The notes: generated by a model from the letters alone, not told the origin. A DNA stretch of 7,669 bases from DATJUF01 sp035502655 (GCA_035502655.1 DATJUF010000120.1:1-7669); one strand, 5' to 3'; positions 1 to 6,320 are shown, counted from the stretch's first letter. A program made the numbers and translations.

Positions 1-1
1 C

Positions 2-622
2 ATGCAGCAGCAGCTGATCGTTGAATCGGTGAAAGTTCAGCAGGCTGAAAGGGAACAGCAGGTGAAGGTGCAGGAGGCTGAAATCGTACGGCGCGAGAAA
101 GAACTGGTCGCGACCGTGCTCAAGCAGGCTGAGATTGAACGTCAGCGTATTCAAACGTTGGCTGAGGCCGAGCGATCCAAGACCATCGTTGAGGCTGAAG
201 GCCGTGCCAATGCCATTCGGGCGCAGGGTGAAGCGGAAGCCGAGATCATTTTTAAGAAGGGAGATGCCGAGGCGAGGGCCATGAATATCAAGGCCGAAGC
301 CTACCAGGAATACAACCAGGCCGCGGTGGTGGACAAGCTAATCACGAGCTTGCCCGAAGTAGTCAAAGCATTAGCCAGTCCGCTGGCGAAGGTTGATCAC
401 ATAACCGTGGTCTCGACCGGCAATGGCGATTCCGCCGGGATGCATAAGATCACCGGCGATCTTGCCCAAATGGCGGCGCAAGTGCCGGCCCTCTTCGAAG
501 CGCTCTCGGGGATGCAGATGTCGGAGTTGCTCGGCAAGATCAGAATGATCGGCGACAGGCCGGATCATTCGGATAATGCGCGTCCGGCTGGCGATGAAAA
601 GCTGACTGGACCAGATAAATAA
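2..622 (+). CDS. Flotillin/YqiK-type SPFH protein, C-terminal part (5' partial)
   Basis: Flotillin-type SPFH proteins form large oligomers on the inner membrane and organise membrane microdomains. The reading frame is open to the left window edge. The Met at base 2 is therefore probably internal, and the membrane anchor and SPFH domain lie outside the window. What is visible is the flotillin C-terminal half: an Ala/Glu-rich coiled coil over roughly residues 1-110, with recurrent AEA/GEAEAE units such as AEGRANAIRAQGEAEAE. The conserved tail follows, with YNQAAVVDKLI, LPEVVKALASPLAKVD, ITVVSTGNG and LFEALSGMQMSELL. The tail is a good match to my memory of the family. The last ~20 residues are polar and unconserved. 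The PspA-family gene follows after 51 nt on the same strand, so the two are probably co-transcribed. The family call is firm; the cellular role here is inferred. Confidence 0.88.
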   Translation: MQQQLIVESVKVQQAEREQQVKVQEAEIVRREKELVATVLKQAEIERQRIQTLAEAERSKTIVEAEGRANAIRAQGEAEAEIIFKKGDAEARAMNIKAEAYQEYNQAAVVDKLITSLPEVVKALASPLAKVDHITVVSTGNGDSAGMHKITGDLAQMAAQVPALFEALSGMQMSELLGKIRMIGDRPDHSDNARPAGDEKLTGPDK

Positions 623-658
623 TGCGATCTCACGAAGCGAACTCGCGATGAGGCAAAT

Positions 659-666
659 AAGGAGAG
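659..666 (+). promoter_or_regulatory. Shine-Dalgarno of the pspA-like gene
   Basis: AAGGAGAG lies 7 nt upstream of the ATG at 674, which is near-optimal spacing and fixes the start of the PspA-family gene. The haem lipoprotein gene at 4072 has the same core (AAGGAGA) at the same spacing. Confidence 0.8.
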
Positions 667-673
667 TTTTCCG

Positions 674-1330
674 ATGGCATTACTTGATCGCGTAGCGGCG
701 TTGGTACGGGCCAATTTGAATGATCTGATCGATAAGGCCGAAAACCCGGAGAAGATGCTGAAGCAGGTGATCCTCGATATGGAAAATCAGTATATGCAGG
801 TCAAGACGCAAGTCGCGATCGCGCTGGCTGACCTGCATGTACTCCGCAAGAAGCATCGGGACAATGCCGAGGCCTATGCTGACTGGATGCGCAAGGCGGA
901 CCTGGCGGTCGGCAAGAACGATGATGAGCTGGCGCGCGAGGCCTTGAGCCGGGCCTTAAATGCGGAACAGGTTGGCGCGAATCTCGATCAGCAGATCGCC
1001 GATCAGCAGGTTCAGGTGGAATCAATGAAGACAGCTTTGAATAAGCTGGAGATGAAGCTGGCAGAGGCAAAGGCCAAAGCCGATTTGCTGATCGTACGCC
1101 ATCGCCGAACGCGGGCGGCTAACCGTGCCGCCAGCGCACATGAGGCCATCAATCCCGGCAGTACTTTCGAGCGAATGCGATCCAGGATCGTTCGCGAAGA
1201 AGCGATAGGCCAGGCGCATGGCGAAATGCTTGCCGATAGTTTTGATGACCGGTTCCGCGCGATGGAACGTGACGAAAAAATCGATGCCTTGCTCCGGGAA
1301 ATCAAAGCCAAAAAAGGCCTCAGAGCATGA
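674..1330 (+). CDS. pspA: PspA/IM30-family membrane-stress protein
   Basis: PspA/IM30 proteins are peripheral membrane proteins of the ESCRT-III superfamily. They bind the inner face of the cytoplasmic membrane and help keep it intact under stress. At 218 aa the protein is close to E. coli PspA (222 aa). It begins with the typical amphipathic helix and linker (MALLDRVAALVRANLNDLID, then AENPEKMLKQVILDME). A long helical hairpin rich in charged residues and Ala follows, roughly residues 28-150. The C-terminal helices are preserved (STFERMRSRIVREEA, then DEKIDALLREIKAKKG). The start is set by a strong Shine-Dalgarno. The gene sits directly downstream of a flotillin-like gene, and this pairing of SPFH and PspA proteins is seen in other bacteria. 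No PspF-type regulator or sigma-54 site is visible. The symbol is given by family; it could equally be called a PspA/IM30 paralogue. Confidence 0.93.
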   Translation: MALLDRVAALVRANLNDLIDKAENPEKMLKQVILDMENQYMQVKTQVAIALADLHVLRKKHRDNAEAYADWMRKADLAVGKNDDELAREALSRALNAEQVGANLDQQIADQQVQVESMKTALNKLEMKLAEAKAKADLLIVRHRRTRAANRAASAHEAINPGSTFERMRSRIVREEAIGQAHGEMLADSFDDRFRAMERDEKIDALLREIKAKKGLRA

Positions 1331-1332
1331 GT

Positions 1333-1364
1333 GCACTGGCCCCGCGACGCGTCATGGCCAGTGC
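1333..1364. terminator. Stem-loop between convergent genes, possible bidirectional terminator
   Basis: GCACTGGCC (1333-1341) and GGCCAGTGC (1356-1364) form a perfect 9-bp inverted repeat around a 14-nt loop. It starts 2 nt after the stop of the PspA-family gene and lies in the 96-nt gap before the convergent exonuclease gene. There is no T-tract immediately after the stem on either strand. On the minus strand a T6 run does occur, but about 17-20 nt beyond the stem, inside the 3' end of the pspA-like gene. It is therefore not a textbook intrinsic terminator. Its position suggests it may stop or protect transcripts from both sides. Confidence 0.4.
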
Positions 1365-1426
1365 TCGCGGCAGTTACCGGCGTTGGCTCCCGCGCCTTCG
1401 GCTATTCGAGAGCCTCGCGCCAGCAC

Positions 1427-2275
1427 CTAGATAGTTGTAGTTGAAGAAGCGAGGATATCGAGGCGCTCTGCCAACCGGTTCAGTTCCCATTCGCGAGCGA
1501 GACTGGCCGCTTTCGCCCATGTTGGCGCCTGGTTGTCTAAAGACGGGATAGGCGCAGCCTTATCCATCGTCGCGATCCAGCGATAGAGGCGCAGGCTCTC
1601 AGCCTCATCTTTGAATCTGCCATTCGCGAGCGCTTCTTCGAGACTTCGATATTTGTGTAGGACGCTGGCCGCACTTTTAGCGCCGATTCCCTTTGCGCCC
1701 GGCAGATGGTCTGACGGGTCACCACGCAGCGCTATGAAATCCGGCACCTGCATTGGTTCAACACCGTACCGCTGGCGAACCTCCGCGGGTCCGATACGCG
1801 CCAACTGGCCAGCACGAACCGGCTGCAGGATCGTTGTTGATTCTGACGCTAGCTGGAAAGCATCGCGGTCGCCTGTCGCCACTATAACTATTCCGCCGCG
1901 CCGTTCTTCCTGAGCCACCGCCGCAGCGAGGAAGTCATCCGCTTCATAGCCCGCGACTTTCGCCGAAGCAAAGCCGCATGCGATCACAAATTCCGGCAGG
2001 ACTTCGAGTTGCTCGCGCAATTCGGGGTCGAACGTACGTCCACTTTGATATGCAGCGAAAGCTCGATGGCGATAGGTCGGCGCATCGAGCGTATCCCATC
2101 CGGTCAGGACCGCGCGCGGCCGTTCGCTCTCATATAGCCGCAGCAAAAAGTTGGCGAATCCGACGATCGCCCCGCCACCTTGATTGTCACGGCGCCGTAT
2201 CGACTTCGGCAGTGCATGATATGCACGATGTGCAAACGAATCGCCATCAATCACGAGCAGGGGACGGCTCACCAC
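1427..2275 (-). CDS. Stand-alone 5'-3' exonuclease / FEN-like nuclease (PolA N-terminal domain homologue)
   Basis: Proteins of this family are metal-dependent 5'-3' exonucleases and flap endonucleases, equivalent to the N-terminal domain of DNA polymerase I. They remove primer RNA and 5' flaps during replication and repair. At 282 aa it is a nuclease domain alone, with no polymerase part. Metal-ligand motifs are visible in order: LVIDGDSFAHRAYHALP (Asp10, Asp12), YRHRAFAAYQSGR (residues 68-80, the arch-region basic motif), GYEADDFLA (Glu111, Asp113, Asp114), ATGDRDAFQL (Asp136, Asp138) and the helix-three-turn-helix motif GDPSDHLPGAKGIGAKSA (Asp186, Asp189). The full acidic set is present, so it is probably active. 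The start is a GTG, with a second GTG directly after it. GAGAGGA lies 13 nt upstream, a rather long spacing, so the exact start is uncertain by a codon or so. It ends with TAG. Confidence 0.9.
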   Translation of the reverse strand: MVSRPLLVIDGDSFAHRAYHALPKSIRRRDNQGGGAIVGFANFLLRLYESERPRAVLTGWDTLDAPTYRHRAFAAYQSGRTFDPELREQLEVLPEFVIACGFASAKVAGYEADDFLAAAVAQEERRGGIVIVATGDRDAFQLASESTTILQPVRAGQLARIGPAEVRQRYGVEPMQVPDFIALRGDPSDHLPGAKGIGAKSAASVLHKYRSLEEALANGRFKDEAESLRLYRWIATMDKAAPIPSLDNQAPTWAKAASLAREWELNRLAERLDILASSTTTI

Positions 2276-2414
2276 GACCGCTTGATAATCCTCTCACGAG
2301 TTGCCAAAGAAAAGGCCCTTCCATTCGTTTTCGATAGCACACACTCAATTATCACACGTGGATTGTGAACACTTCCATACTGAGATGCCGGCCGATACCC
2401 ACTTCTTACTCAGT

Positions 2415-2735
2415 TCACGAGCGTGCCGGTGGTGGGGGCGGCAGCAATATATTAATAAAGGGTACGGCAGTACAGTTTGCAAGTTCACGCTGTCTTTGGC
2501 GCGTCTGTTCATTGCAATTGCTCGCATAATAATTCTTTGTTTCCTGATACGGCAGCGGACCGAACGCTATGTACTGCCGAAGTGGTTGGTACTCGCCGCA
2601 ATCGGAGCCTTTGCACTCCTGCGCCGCTGGCGTAAGCCGATCACTATTCGCCACGGATGAGCAGCCGCTTACAAAGAACAAACATGCCACGATGAGCAGC
2701 AAATTCCTGATTCCAAATGATCTTTTTGCCTTCAC
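2415..2735 (-). CDS. Small cysteine-containing lipoprotein of unknown function
   Basis: I do not recognise the family of this 106-aa protein. It starts with a classic lipoprotein signal peptide: basic n-region (MKAKRSFGIR), hydrophobic core (NLLLIVACLFF) and lipobox VSGC, so Cys25 should be lipidated and exposed to the periplasm or held in a membrane leaflet. The mature part carries four further Cys (41, 46, 74, 88), enough for two disulphides, and a polar middle with aromatic residues (YQPLRQYIAFGPLPYQ). It ends in a proline run (LLPPPPPARS). The GTG start is well supported by a perfect AAAGGAGG 7 nt upstream. It lies between uppP and the exonuclease gene on the same strand, but the gaps of 322 and 139 nt argue for its own promoter. 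No function is claimed. Confidence 0.78.
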   Translation of the reverse strand: MKAKRSFGIRNLLLIVACLFFVSGCSSVANSDRLTPAAQECKGSDCGEYQPLRQYIAFGPLPYQETKNYYASNCNEQTRQRQRELANCTAVPFINILLPPPPPARS

Positions 2736-3057
2736 GAGTCCGCCTCCTTTGGCCCAATTGCATCCGCGTTCAAATCACTCAATCGGCGTCTGAAATATTA
2801 TTCAGCGAAGAAAGGCGTTTGAACATATGGCTATGCGTCGTGCGCGAAGCGGTTCACTCCTGCACCTGTTCTATAGTCAAAGGTAAGCATTATCGGGGCC
2901 GTCATTAGCGAATAGAGGCCAGGAATTGGAGGAAAGATTTGGTGCCGCGTCTTCCTTACCGAAAATTCGCCAAAAGCTGATGATAAGACGCGCTCATGGT
3001 GAACAAGAGAAAGCAATTTGAGGCATACATGGGATTGAATGCCGCGCCAGGCATAAT
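2736..3057. other. Non-coding stretch between uppP and the small lipoprotein gene
   Basis: No convincing gene is visible in these 322 bases on either strand. Open frames that cross it have no recognisable motifs and mostly run into uppP in another frame. It should contain the 3' end of the uppP transcript and the promoter of the lipoprotein gene. I cannot pick a convincing -35/-10 pair. Two structures stand out: an 8-bp inverted repeat, CGCGTCTT (2946-2953) and AAGACGCG (2985-2992), and an AT-rich dyad, CTGAA (2790-2794) and TTCAG (2801-2805), about 55 nt upstream of the lipoprotein start. Confidence 0.5.
2743..2750 (-). promoter_or_regulatory. Perfect Shine-Dalgarno of the small lipoprotein gene
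   Basis: The minus strand reads AAAGGAGG, fully complementary to the usual 16S rRNA 3' end, 7 nt before the GTG at 2735. It decides the start and is the main evidence that this short gene is translated. Confidence 0.8.
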
Positions 3058-3915
3058 TTATGAGCGCAGGAGCAACAGGCTGATAACGCCGAAGATTACA
3101 CAATATATCGCGAATGGGGTAAGTGTTCTCGTTTTGAAATACCTCGTTAAAAATTTTACCGATAAGTACGATGCGATCGCTGCGCATGAAGCCCCTAGCA
3201 GCACCATCAAAATCGCCGCGGCATCCCTCGAAGCGAACAGCAGCGGTAGTTTGAGGACAGCCGCAGCCGCGATTATCGGGGTTGCCAGAAGGAATGAGAA
3301 TCTCAGCGCGTCTTCATGCGCCAACCCTACCATCAGCCCGCCTGCAATCGTCGATCCCGTGCGCGAGAATCCGGGCAGCAGTGCCAGAACCTGCATCACG
3401 CCTACTCCTGCCGACTGCCGCCACGAAACTTCTGCGGCGATGCGCTCATCGGCGTCATGAGTGCCAAATCCTCTTTTGGCCTTTCTTCTGAGGAACTCCG
3501 CGACATAGAGCAGTGCTCCATTCAATATGAGAAACGACGCTACAAATGACGGCGAGGTGAAAAGTTCCTGTACCCTCTTTTGGAATACAACTCCTACAAG
3601 CCCCGCCGGAATGGTGCCGACCACCAGCAGCCATCCTAGCTGCGCATCTGGATTTGCTCTGATTGTTCGCTGGCTTATAGACCTAATGACTCCGAGAAAA
3701 ATTCGCACCCAATCCTTCCAATAGAACAAAAACAGCACCAGCGCCGTGGCAAAGTGCGTCGCGACCAGAAAGGTTAGAAAGTAGCTCGCATTTTGATCAA
3801 CGCTCCAACCCAGCAGCGCTGGCAGAAGGATGCTGTGTCCGAAGCTTGAAATCGGAAAGAGTTCCGAGATCCCCTGTAAAAGCCCGAGAATAGCGGCTTG
3901 GAGATATGAGAGCAT
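3058..3915 (-). CDS. uppP: Undecaprenyl-diphosphatase UppP (BacA family)
   Basis: UppP is an integral membrane phosphatase. It converts undecaprenyl diphosphate to undecaprenyl phosphate, recycling the lipid carrier for peptidoglycan and other envelope glycans. Overproduction of the family is known to give bacitracin resistance. The 285-aa length is typical. The two signature regions are clear. The (E/Q)xxxE motif, followed by PISSFGH, lies in LLQGISELFPISSFGHSIL (Gln14, Glu18, His27). The PGxSRxxxT motif lies in LLPGFSRTGSTIAGGLMVGL (residues 179-198, with Ser184, Arg185 and Thr189). Several hydrophobic segments account for the expected multi-pass topology, including residues 94-111, 124-141, 206-227, 233-251 and 268-283. 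The ATG at 3915 opens directly into the conserved N-terminus, though only a weak AGGGAA/AGGT Shine-Dalgarno is visible upstream. It is divergent from the haem lipoprotein gene. Confidence 0.95.
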   Translation of the reverse strand: MLSYLQAAILGLLQGISELFPISSFGHSILLPALLGWSVDQNASYFLTFLVATHFATALVLFLFYWKDWVRIFLGVIRSISQRTIRANPDAQLGWLLVVGTIPAGLVGVVFQKRVQELFTSPSFVASFLILNGALLYVAEFLRRKAKRGFGTHDADERIAAEVSWRQSAGVGVMQVLALLPGFSRTGSTIAGGLMVGLAHEDALRFSFLLATPIIAAAAVLKLPLLFASRDAAAILMVLLGASCAAIASYLSVKFLTRYFKTRTLTPFAIYCVIFGVISLLLLRS

Positions 3916-4002
3916 CTACCTGGTTGTTCCCTTCATCGCGCGCCCTTAGACGCGGTAGCGACGGTTGCGAATTCTACCAGAGCGAACTTATCCGCGCTGC
4001 TC

Positions 4003-4016
4003 AACATGTAAATGTT
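4003..4016. promoter_or_regulatory. Dyad in the divergent uppP / haem lipoprotein promoter region, possible operator
   Basis: AACATGTAAATGTT has 5-bp arms (AACAT/ATGTT) around a 4-nt centre. It lies in the 156-bp gap between the divergent starts at 3915 and 4072, where promoters for both genes are expected. On the plus strand TTGCGA (3965-3970) and TTATCC (3988-3993) are spaced by 17 nt and could form a poor -35/-10 pair, which would put the dyad about 10-20 bases downstream of the -10. This is only positional evidence for a repressor site. Confidence 0.2.
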
Positions 4017-4057
4017 TGTTCGGCTTAATCGGCGGCCCTGATCGGCCGGTTTATTCT

Positions 4058-4064
4058 AAGGAGA
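4058..4064 (+). promoter_or_regulatory. Shine-Dalgarno of the haem lipoprotein gene
   Basis: AAGGAGA ends 7 nt before the ATG at 4072. The strong, intact translation signal supports the start and shows that the 5' end of this interrupted gene has not decayed. Confidence 0.75.
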
Positions 4065-4071
4065 ATTTTGG

Positions 4072-4569
4072 ATGCACCCTGCGGTTTTGAGTCATACGAC
4101 CGCGGCTTTTCGTTCTAATCGCCAAGTATCTGCATGCTTATTGGCAGTTTCGGCCTTGCTGTTACTAGCTGGATGCTCTGGTACAGCTACGAACCCACCC
4201 GCGCCGGTAGAGACGGCAAACACTTCCGCTGCCACGGTCAGCTCCAATCCACAGATCGATTGGGTTTTGGAATATTCCTGTTTCGACTGTCATTCCGATC
4301 ACAACTCCGCACCTTGGAACGCGCGCTTGGCCCCCTCATATAGCTTTGCGGCAAGCAAGGCGCGGGAGGCGCTGTATTTCTCTGACTAGCCTGAGTACAG
4401 CGCGAGCCGCAAGCGTGACGAGATGGAAGCGATCACCAAAGTTATCGAAGATGGCTCGATGCCGCCCGGCGATTACTCTTTTCTCCATCTCTCTGGCCGC
4501 CTATCTGACCAGCAGCGCCGCCTGGTGCTGCAATGGTCAGCCCCCAAACTGCCAGCGGTTAACCGCTGA
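4072..4569 (+). pseudogene. CxxCH haem-binding domain lipoprotein interrupted by an in-frame TAG
   Basis: The gene resembles small periplasmic proteins with the haem-binding domain I know as Haem_bd, a c-type-cytochrome-like fold. The N-terminus is a lipoprotein signal with hydrophobic core ACLLAVSALLLLAGC, lipobox LAGC and lipidated Cys35. A Pro/Thr/Ala-rich linker follows, then the haem attachment motif SCFDCHSDHN (Cys70, Cys73, His74). The frame stops at TAG (4387-4389) after REALYFSD, giving 105 aa. The same frame continues without another stop to TGA at 4567-4569 and encodes the rest of the domain: PEYSASRKRDEMEAI, then VIEDGSMPPGDYSFLHL and LSDQQRRLVLQW. The TAG replaces the Trp usual in the family's NFSEW-type motif, so TGG to TAG by one transition is the simplest explanation. 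The lost part carries the MPP segment (Met130), a plausible second haem ligand. Readthrough would give 165 residues. It may be a recent pseudogene, an amber readthrough gene or a sequencing error. Confidence 0.75.
4553..4568. terminator. Perfect 16-bp palindrome between convergent genes, possible bidirectional terminator
   Basis: CAGCGGTTAACCGCTG is a perfect palindrome that can fold as a 6-bp stem with a TTAA tetraloop. It overlaps the TGA ending the haem lipoprotein frame and lies 26 nt past the stop of the convergent ABC permease gene. No T-tract follows on either strand, so an intrinsic terminator is not proven. A protein-binding site is equally possible. Confidence 0.35.
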
Positions 4570-4593
4570 ACTCACGTATGAATGTTTGTATGA

Positions 4594-6306
4594 CTAATCA
4601 TAGATGCGTGATGCGGCCAGCACTCCAATAGCCAAAAACCCGAACCCTAGTCCGAAGGTTACGAGGGATGGCCATACGGCATGCATCGGATCGAGTCCGC
4701 GGATCATCAGGTCATTGTACGCTCGCATCGTCCAGGTCGTCGGCATCCATGAGGCCACGTCACGCATCCACGATGGTTCAAAGTTGAGCGGCCACCAGCA
4801 TCCGCCGACGGCCGACATCGTCATCGCGGCGACTGAGCCGAGCGGCATTACTGAGTCCCGAGTGGGGCAAATTCCGGCCATAACCAACCCAAAGGCGGCC
4901 GCGGCGAAGACTATCGCTGCCGTCGGCAACAGCAGAACCGCTGGATCGCGCCCGAGCCCGATACCGAACACCAGCCATCCTACGGAGAACAGCAGAATCA
5001 TTTGCACGAATCCCACTAAGAAGCGCGCCGCCAGCTTGCCTATCATCATTGCGGGCACAGGTGCGCCGCTGGCGCGCAGCCGCCGCAAGGTTCCCCATTC
5101 GCGCTCATCAATCAGTCCGACTGAGACTCCCCACAAGAGGTCAATCAACAGGAAAGTGATCCCGAACCCTGGAACGTATTGGTCGAAGCTGTTGACTTCA
5201 CCATAGCCGGGCGTCAGCGCGCGATTGCGCCAAGCTATGTCACCGGGCAGAGCCGGCACATCATTTGGCAGCAAGTTATCCAGGTCAAGCGCGATTTTGG
5301 GCATTGGCGGCATTCGGATCTGCGGGATCTGGATTGCGAAACCCATTGACGCCTGCTCTGCCGTAAGGTCAGGCTTGGCGAACGAGAGTTCGACCGGCTT
5401 GGAAAGCTCTGCGAGTAGCGCCGCACTCGGAGGGACGGGCCACATCGGCGGCGGCGGAATCGATGCCGCGTGGGAGCCCGCCATTGTCTTGAGTTGCGCC
5501 AGCCATTGCCCGAAGGCTGTGCGGCTCGCCTGCAGCTCATGCATATAGTTGGCGACCGCCATCATCGCATCCTGCTTGCCTGACAACTCGCCCTGCACTC
5601 TGAGCTTGTTGGCCGCTATCGCGCTGTCAATCGCCGCCTGAGTCTGCGCGGTGAGTTGCTCGGCTTTTTCGCGGATCCGTGATTCAAGTTGCGCCCGCAG
5701 CGTGTCCTGTACCCTCAACATTTGATGCTGATACTGGTCAGCTTCCGCCTGCAGCGTCTTGACCTGCTTGAGCACCAGGCCAGTCCGCGCGTGCAGGTCC
5801 GCGCTCGTTTCAACGAGTTGCGCTTGCGCTTGGCGCCGTCCACGCTCGGCAATTGCTCGCGAGAGTTCGCTAAGGCGCAGCTCCATTGCCGACGCCTCGA
5901 TCCGCTTGACCGGATCCACATAAATCGAAACGGATGCGGTCCGCCCGGATTCGAGCGCCTCAGTTGTGCCAGATGGGATCATGATCGCCAGCGGTGAATC
6001 GTCGTTGCCAGCCACGATCGTACGCGCGATCTTCTCATCGGGCACATGCTCTATCTTCAGGGTGCGTTCGTGGGAAAGGCCATCTATCAGCGCTTTCGCC
6101 ACCGCCCCGTGGTCCTCGTTTACTACCGGAATGACGTAGCTGTGGCCGTTCGTGTGAACGCCGAACATGTTGCCCAGCGAGAAGCCCGACACTGCGATAA
6201 TCACCAGTGGTGCCAGCGACAACATGAATAGCGCCGCGCGATCCTGCACCAATAGCCGGAACTCGTTGCGCAGCACCAGCAGGATGGTTCGGAACATCAC
6301 TCTCAC
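4594..6306 (-). CDS. ABC-2 type exporter permease with large periplasmic coiled-coil domain
   Basis: This is the membrane subunit of an ABC-2 family exporter; the substrate cannot be read from the sequence. It has 570 aa. One membrane segment lies near the N-terminus (about residues 24-46). A very large presumed periplasmic region follows (about 50-375), then five hydrophobic segments near 380-399, 427-450, 457-479, 486-506 and 545-565. The stretch DEREWGTLRRLRASG (400-414) is the typical ABC-2 cytoplasmic coupling motif. Within the periplasmic region, residues ~140-275 are Ala/Gln/Glu/Arg-rich with heptad-like coiled-coil character. Residues ~283-356 are proline- and methionine-rich (PPPPMWPVPPS). 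The start is GTG at 6306, 14 nt after the ATPase stop. An in-frame ATG three codons later (6297) is an alternative, and no strong Shine-Dalgarno separates them. It ends with TAG. Confidence 0.9.
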   Translation of the reverse strand: MRVMFRTILLVLRNEFRLLVQDRAALFMLSLAPLVIIAVSGFSLGNMFGVHTNGHSYVIPVVNEDHGAVAKALIDGLSHERTLKIEHVPDEKIARTIVAGNDDSPLAIMIPSGTTEALESGRTASVSIYVDPVKRIEASAMELRLSELSRAIAERGRRQAQAQLVETSADLHARTGLVLKQVKTLQAEADQYQHQMLRVQDTLRAQLESRIREKAEQLTAQTQAAIDSAIAANKLRVQGELSGKQDAMMAVANYMHELQASRTAFGQWLAQLKTMAGSHAASIPPPPMWPVPPSAALLAELSKPVELSFAKPDLTAEQASMGFAIQIPQIRMPPMPKIALDLDNLLPNDVPALPGDIAWRNRALTPGYGEVNSFDQYVPGFGITFLLIDLLWGVSVGLIDEREWGTLRRLRASGAPVPAMMIGKLAARFLVGFVQMILLFSVGWLVFGIGLGRDPAVLLLPTAAIVFAAAAFGLVMAGICPTRDSVMPLGSVAAMTMSAVGGCWWPLNFEPSWMRDVASWMPTTWTMRAYNDLMIRGLDPMHAVWPSLVTFGLGFGFLAIGVLAASRIYD

Positions 6307-6320
6307 TCGCGCGAAAGCGA

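Noticed and set aside
2301..2660. A plus-strand frame of 119 codons with a hydrophobic stretch
   Set aside because: It is antisense to the small lipoprotein gene. Its hydrophobicity is a by-product of the opposite strand, and there is no good Shine-Dalgarno.
2831..3187. A 118-codon minus-strand frame covering part of the non-coding stretch
   Set aside because: About 130 bases overlap uppP in another frame, the start lies inside uppP, there is no ribosome site, and no domain is recognisable.
4030..4050. CGGCC...GGCCG hairpin upstream of the haem gene as a terminator or riboswitch
   Set aside because: The stem is only 5 bp, in GC-rich sequence where this is expected by chance, and there is no recognisable riboswitch architecture.
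4387..4389. Genome-wide recoding of TAG as a sense codon
   Set aside because: TAG ends the exonuclease and the ABC permease at the expected ends of these families, so general reassignment is not supported by this window.
4423..4569. Independent translation of the C-terminal half of the haem domain from the ATG at 4423
   Set aside because: No Shine-Dalgarno at suitable spacing and no signal peptide, so the product could not reach the periplasm or form the haem site alone.
4346..4597. A plus-strand frame overlapping the interrupted haem gene
   Set aside because: It is out of frame with the domain; the continuing haem-domain similarity is in the frame of 4072.
4604..5206. A 200-codon open frame on the plus strand
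   Set aside because: It lies wholly antisense to the C-terminal membrane part of the ABC permease, has no recognisable motif or Shine-Dalgarno, and reads as low-complexity Ser/Pro/Arg-rich sequence.
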